Assembly: GCA_028686565.1 (NCBI GenBank)
Contig: JAQUBU010000125.1
Coordinates: 1-6,721 of the forward strand
Reading direction: 5' to 3'
Source of the DNA: Syntrophomonadaceae bacterium
Lineage (GTDB): Bacteria; Bacillota; Syntrophomonadia; Syntrophomonadales; Syntrophomonadaceae
DNA: 6,721 nt
Each line of letters opens with the position of its first letter. The stretch's first letter is position 1. Position numbers and translations under genes: made by a program. The notes beneath the pieces were generated by a model. That model was not told where the DNA came from. It saw only the letters and a list, made by a program, of their open reading frames with translations, and searched no databases. Positions 4,654 to 6,721 of the stretch are shown piece after piece.

Positions 4654-5889
4654 ATGTCAGCAGAAAATCTATCACGGTACTTTTCAGGCATTGCGACGAA
4701 ATACCTGAGTGAAGTTGAAGTTAATTCTTACAAATCTAATCAGCATGAATTACACGGCGCATCCGCATTTAAGGAACTGTTCGGGGAAATAAAGCAGGTA
4801 TTTCCCACCCGTTTTATATATTTAACGGATGATGAAGACAACTGCTTAACCGGTAATGGTTCACTAACATGGTATGATACACGTGAGCAAAATCCCAGAA
4901 GAAGCAGTGAATATCGTATTTATTATACTAACAACACTGTTATGGAAAAGGCTGCGGCAGGAGATCTTCTTATCCTCGGACTACGGCCTGATAAGTCCAT
5001 AATTGTAGTGATAGCAGAGGCAGGAACTACGATAGAAAAACAGTTTATTTATTTGTTCAAAAAACCCGCCGAGGATACTCCGGGATACACAATTAATATG
5101 GAAACATCAAATATTGAAACAGGATTTGTAGAAAGAATTATATTAGAGCAAATTGGTATAGATATAGTTGAGAAAGTTGATGAATCTATCCTTGATAAGA
5201 TCATCGAAAAATTTGGAGCAGGTTTCCCGTCGACAAAAGTATTCTCGGAATTCAGTCGTTCCACTTTACCTGTAAATACTAAATATAATCCAGATCATGC
5301 TCTTGTAAAATGGTTAGAACGTGAAGAAGCATTATTTCGCATGTTTGAACAATATCAACTGGAAACCATAGTAAAACATGGTTTCAATAGTGTTGATGAT
5401 TTTGTTCAGCTGGCTATCAGTGTTATTAACCGACGAAAGTCAAGGGCCGGGCTAAGTTTGCAAAACCACCTTGAACAGATATTTGTGGATTATAATTTAT
5501 CTTTCTCCGCTCAAAAAGTAACGGAGAATAGGGCCAAACCCGATTTTGTTTTTCCTGACATTGATTTATATCACCGGCTATCTGATGATGAACTGGTCGA
5601 GGAGCTGGTGACTGTACTGGGTGCGAAGTATTCATGCAAAGATAGATGGAGGCAAATTTTATCAGAAGCGGGCCGAGTAAAAACGAAATATCTGATTACT
5701 ATAGAACCTGGGATTACCAGTAACCAGACTGATGAGATGCACAATAATCAATTGAGGCTGGTAGTTCCAGAAGAAATACATAAATCCTACAATCCATTGC
5801 AACGACAATGGTTGCTTACCCTTGATGATTTCATCAAACTGACTGCAGAAAGAGAAGTAAAGGGTAAAGATTATAATAAGAGGCAATAA
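4654..5889 (+). CDS. EcoRII-family type II restriction endonuclease
   Basis: A 411-residue homologue of EcoRII (about 400 residues), a type IIE enzyme that cleaves CCWGG after binding a second, effector copy of the site. Residues 1 to about 170 correspond to the N-terminal effector-binding domain, and from about 200 to the end to the EcoRII C-terminal catalytic domain. Diagnostic blocks are HGFNSVDDF (from 242), RRKSRAGLSLQNHLE (from 260), AKPDFVFP (294-301) and GAKYSCKDRWRQIL (323-336). Asp297 and Lys325 fit the PD-(D/E)xK nuclease pattern. AGGAGG (4641-4646) lies 7 bases before the ATG. The matching methyltransferase follows on the same strand. The gene is visibly more AT-rich than argH, consistent with acquisition. 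CCWGG specificity is inferred from both partners' families. Relatives recognising CCNGG-type sites exist. Confidence 0.92.
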   Translation: MSAENLSRYFSGIATKYLSEVEVNSYKSNQHELHGASAFKELFGEIKQVFPTRFIYLTDDEDNCLTGNGSLTWYDTREQNPRRSSEYRIYYTNNTVMEKAAAGDLLILGLRPDKSIIVVIAEAGTTIEKQFIYLFKKPAEDTPGYTINMETSNIETGFVERIILEQIGIDIVEKVDESILDKIIEKFGAGFPSTKVFSEFSRSTLPVNTKYNPDHALVKWLEREEALFRMFEQYQLETIVKHGFNSVDDFVQLAISVINRRKSRAGLSLQNHLEQIFVDYNLSFSAQKVTENRAKPDFVFPDIDLYHRLSDDELVEELVTVLGAKYSCKDRWRQILSEAGRVKTKYLITIEPGITSNQTDEMHNNQLRLVVPEEIHKSYNPLQRQWLLTLDDFIKLTAEREVKGKDYNKRQ

Positions 5890-5906
5890 AGGTCTCTTAT
5901 TATAAT
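5870..5906. terminator. 13-bp perfect inverted repeat across the end of the endonuclease gene
   Basis: ATTATAATAAGAG (5870-5882) is the exact reverse complement of 5894-5906, with an 11-base loop that contains the TAA stop codon (5887-5889). The right arm is U-rich in RNA, and TTAT follows. This could act as a weak terminator separating the nuclease transcript from the methyltransferase, or as a stop-codon-proximal mRNA structure. The AT-rich stem makes strong termination doubtful. Confidence 0.5.
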
Positions 5907-5918
5907 TTATAATTAATG

Positions 5919-5946
5919 TTGACAAAAATGGGACAAATAATATACC
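5919..5946 (+). promoter_or_regulatory. Promoter of the methyltransferase gene
   Basis: A perfect -35 TTGACA (5919-5924) is followed after 16 bases by TATACC (5941-5946). This gives the methyltransferase its own start near 5953 and a leader of about 29 bases, independent of the upstream nuclease gene. Separate expression of the methyltransferase is what a restriction-modification unit needs on entering a new cell. Confidence 0.65.
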
Positions 5947-5955
5947 CTGGGTATA
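5941..5955. promoter_or_regulatory. Perfect 15-bp palindrome over the -10, containing CCTGG: candidate operator
   Basis: TATACCCTGGGTATA is symmetric around the central T. Its left half is the -10 element, so a bound dimer would block RNA polymerase. CCTGG (5946-5950) at its centre is a CCWGG site, the sequence methylated by Dcm/M.EcoRII relatives. The gene directly downstream encodes such a methyltransferase with an N-terminal DNA-binding extension, making it the obvious candidate repressor. Palindromy and position are seen, and function is inferred. Confidence 0.55.
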
Positions 5956-5981
5956 TAAGAATTCCTAGGGGAAGTGAGCGC

Positions 5982-6721
5982 TTGAAATATGAAAAAAAAC
6001 AAATACATATTAAACTTGACGCAAATCTGTACAAAAATATGAAAATAAAATCAGTACAGAAGGGCTTAAGTACGCAGGATTATGTTAGTTCATTAATAGC
6101 AAATGATGTTGGCCTTCTAAATGAATCAAATAATGATTATGCAGCATTTAAGTTTATTGATCTTTTTGCTGGAATTGGCGGTATGCGCATAGCGTTTGAG
6201 TCTTCTGGCGGCAGGTGTGTTTTTAGTTCCGAATGGGATAAATATTGCCAGGAAACATATATGGCAAATTTCGGAGAACGACCACAGGGGGACATAACTA
6301 AGATTAATGCCGATGAAATACCTGAACATGACATTCTGGTAGCTGGATTTCCCTGTCAGCCATTTTCAATTGCTGGAGTCTCAAAGAAGAATAGTCTGGG
6401 CAGGGAACATGGATTTTTGGATAAGGCACAGGGAACCCTGTTTTTTAATGTTGCTAAAATAGTTGCTGAAAAAAGGCCAACGGCATTTTTGCTGGAAAAT
6501 GTAAAAAACCTCGCAAGGCACGATGGTGGCCGGACTTTTTCTGTCATTCTGGAAACTCTCGATCAGCTTGACTATGAAGTTTATTATAAAGAGATTGATG
6601 GACAGCACTTTGTTCCTCAGCACCGGGAGCGTATTTTTATTATTGGTCTGGATCGGTATGTTTTTGGCCGAAAACGTATTTTTAATTTTCCGGAGCTACC
6701 CGATGCCCATCATATCCTCAC
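5982..6721 (+). CDS. C5-cytosine methyltransferase, Dcm/M.EcoRII type, with ribbon-helix-helix-like N-terminus (partial)
   Basis: The first 246 residues of a DNA (cytosine-5)-methyltransferase that should protect the sites cut by the adjacent EcoRII-like nuclease. Motif I is DLFAGIGG (60-67). Motif IV GFPCQPFS (122-129) carries catalytic Cys125, motif VI is ENVKNL (172-177) and motif VIII is QHRERIFIIG (213-222). The block GVSKKNSLGREHGF (132-145) is nearly that of M.EcoRII/Dcm, supporting CCWGG-type specificity. The target-recognition domain and motifs IX-X lie beyond the window. Residues 6-42 (strand KQIHIKLD, helix ANLYKNMKIKSVQKG, LSTQDYVSSLIAN) read as a ribbon-helix-helix domain. The TTG at 5982 is chosen because AGGGGA (5967-5972) lies 9 bases upstream and the strand starts just after it. 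An in-frame ATG at 5928 falls inside the promoter. Confidence 0.92.
   Translation, partial: MKYEKKQIHIKLDANLYKNMKIKSVQKGLSTQDYVSSLIANDVGLLNESNNDYAAFKFIDLFAGIGGMRIAFESSGGRCVFSSEWDKYCQETYMANFGERPQGDITKINADEIPEHDILVAGFPCQPFSIAGVSKKNSLGREHGFLDKAQGTLFFNVAKIVAEKRPTAFLLENVKNLARHDGGRTFSVILETLDQLDYEVYYKEIDGQHFVPQHRERIFIIGLDRYVFGRKRIFNFPELPDAHHIL

Noticed and set aside
5928..5981. Upstream in-frame ATG for the methyltransferase
   Set aside because: It falls between the -35 and -10 elements, has no ribosome binding site, and would add residues encoded by the palindrome. TTG at 5982 has a well-placed AGGGGA.

Overview
The window looks like chromosomal DNA of an anaerobic member of the Bacillota, probably Clostridia/Peptococcaceae-like. 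The evidence is strong AGGAGG-type ribosome binding sites, a radical-SAM activase of the NrdG type, GTG/TTG starts and a tRNA with encoded CCA. This assignment comes from gene style only and no species can be named.

Left part (1-3430, housekeeping): the tail of an unrecognised gene (1-111), a perfect 14-bp inverted repeat, then a radical-SAM activating protein of the anaerobic ribonucleotide reductase type (239-1012) with a possible overlapping 45-residue small ORF (1005-1142). Next is argH, argininosuccinate lyase (1260-2645), whose stop overlaps the start of a 100-residue helical protein of unknown function (2638-2940). A probable terminator follows, then a 53-residue two-CxxC zinc-ribbon-like protein (3047-3208) and a tRNA-Thr(CGT) gene (3319-3393) with its own promoter and terminator.

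Middle (3429-4640, degraded mobile-element end): directly downstream of the tRNA and pointing towards it lies the C-terminal remnant of a tyrosine recombinase. It is broken upstream and carries an in-frame nonsense codon near its end. This is the usual arrangement of an integrative element inserted at a tRNA 3' end. Beyond it are about 850 bases without a convincing gene. They hold a long imperfect inverted repeat, three tandem iteron-like repeats of 22-23 bp and several GC-rich hairpins.

Right part (4654-6721, accessory): a type II restriction-modification pair, visibly more AT-rich than argH. The first gene encodes an EcoRII-family endonuclease with both effector and catalytic domains. The second encodes a Dcm/M.EcoRII-family C5-cytosine methyltransferase, cut by the window end. 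The methyltransferase starts with a short extension that reads as a ribbon-helix-helix DNA-binding domain. Its promoter contains a perfect 15-bp palindrome overlapping the -10 and holding CCTGG, the CCWGG motif typical of this family. The most interesting hypothesis in the window is that the methyltransferase represses its own promoter through this domain and that methylation of the embedded site tunes the loop.
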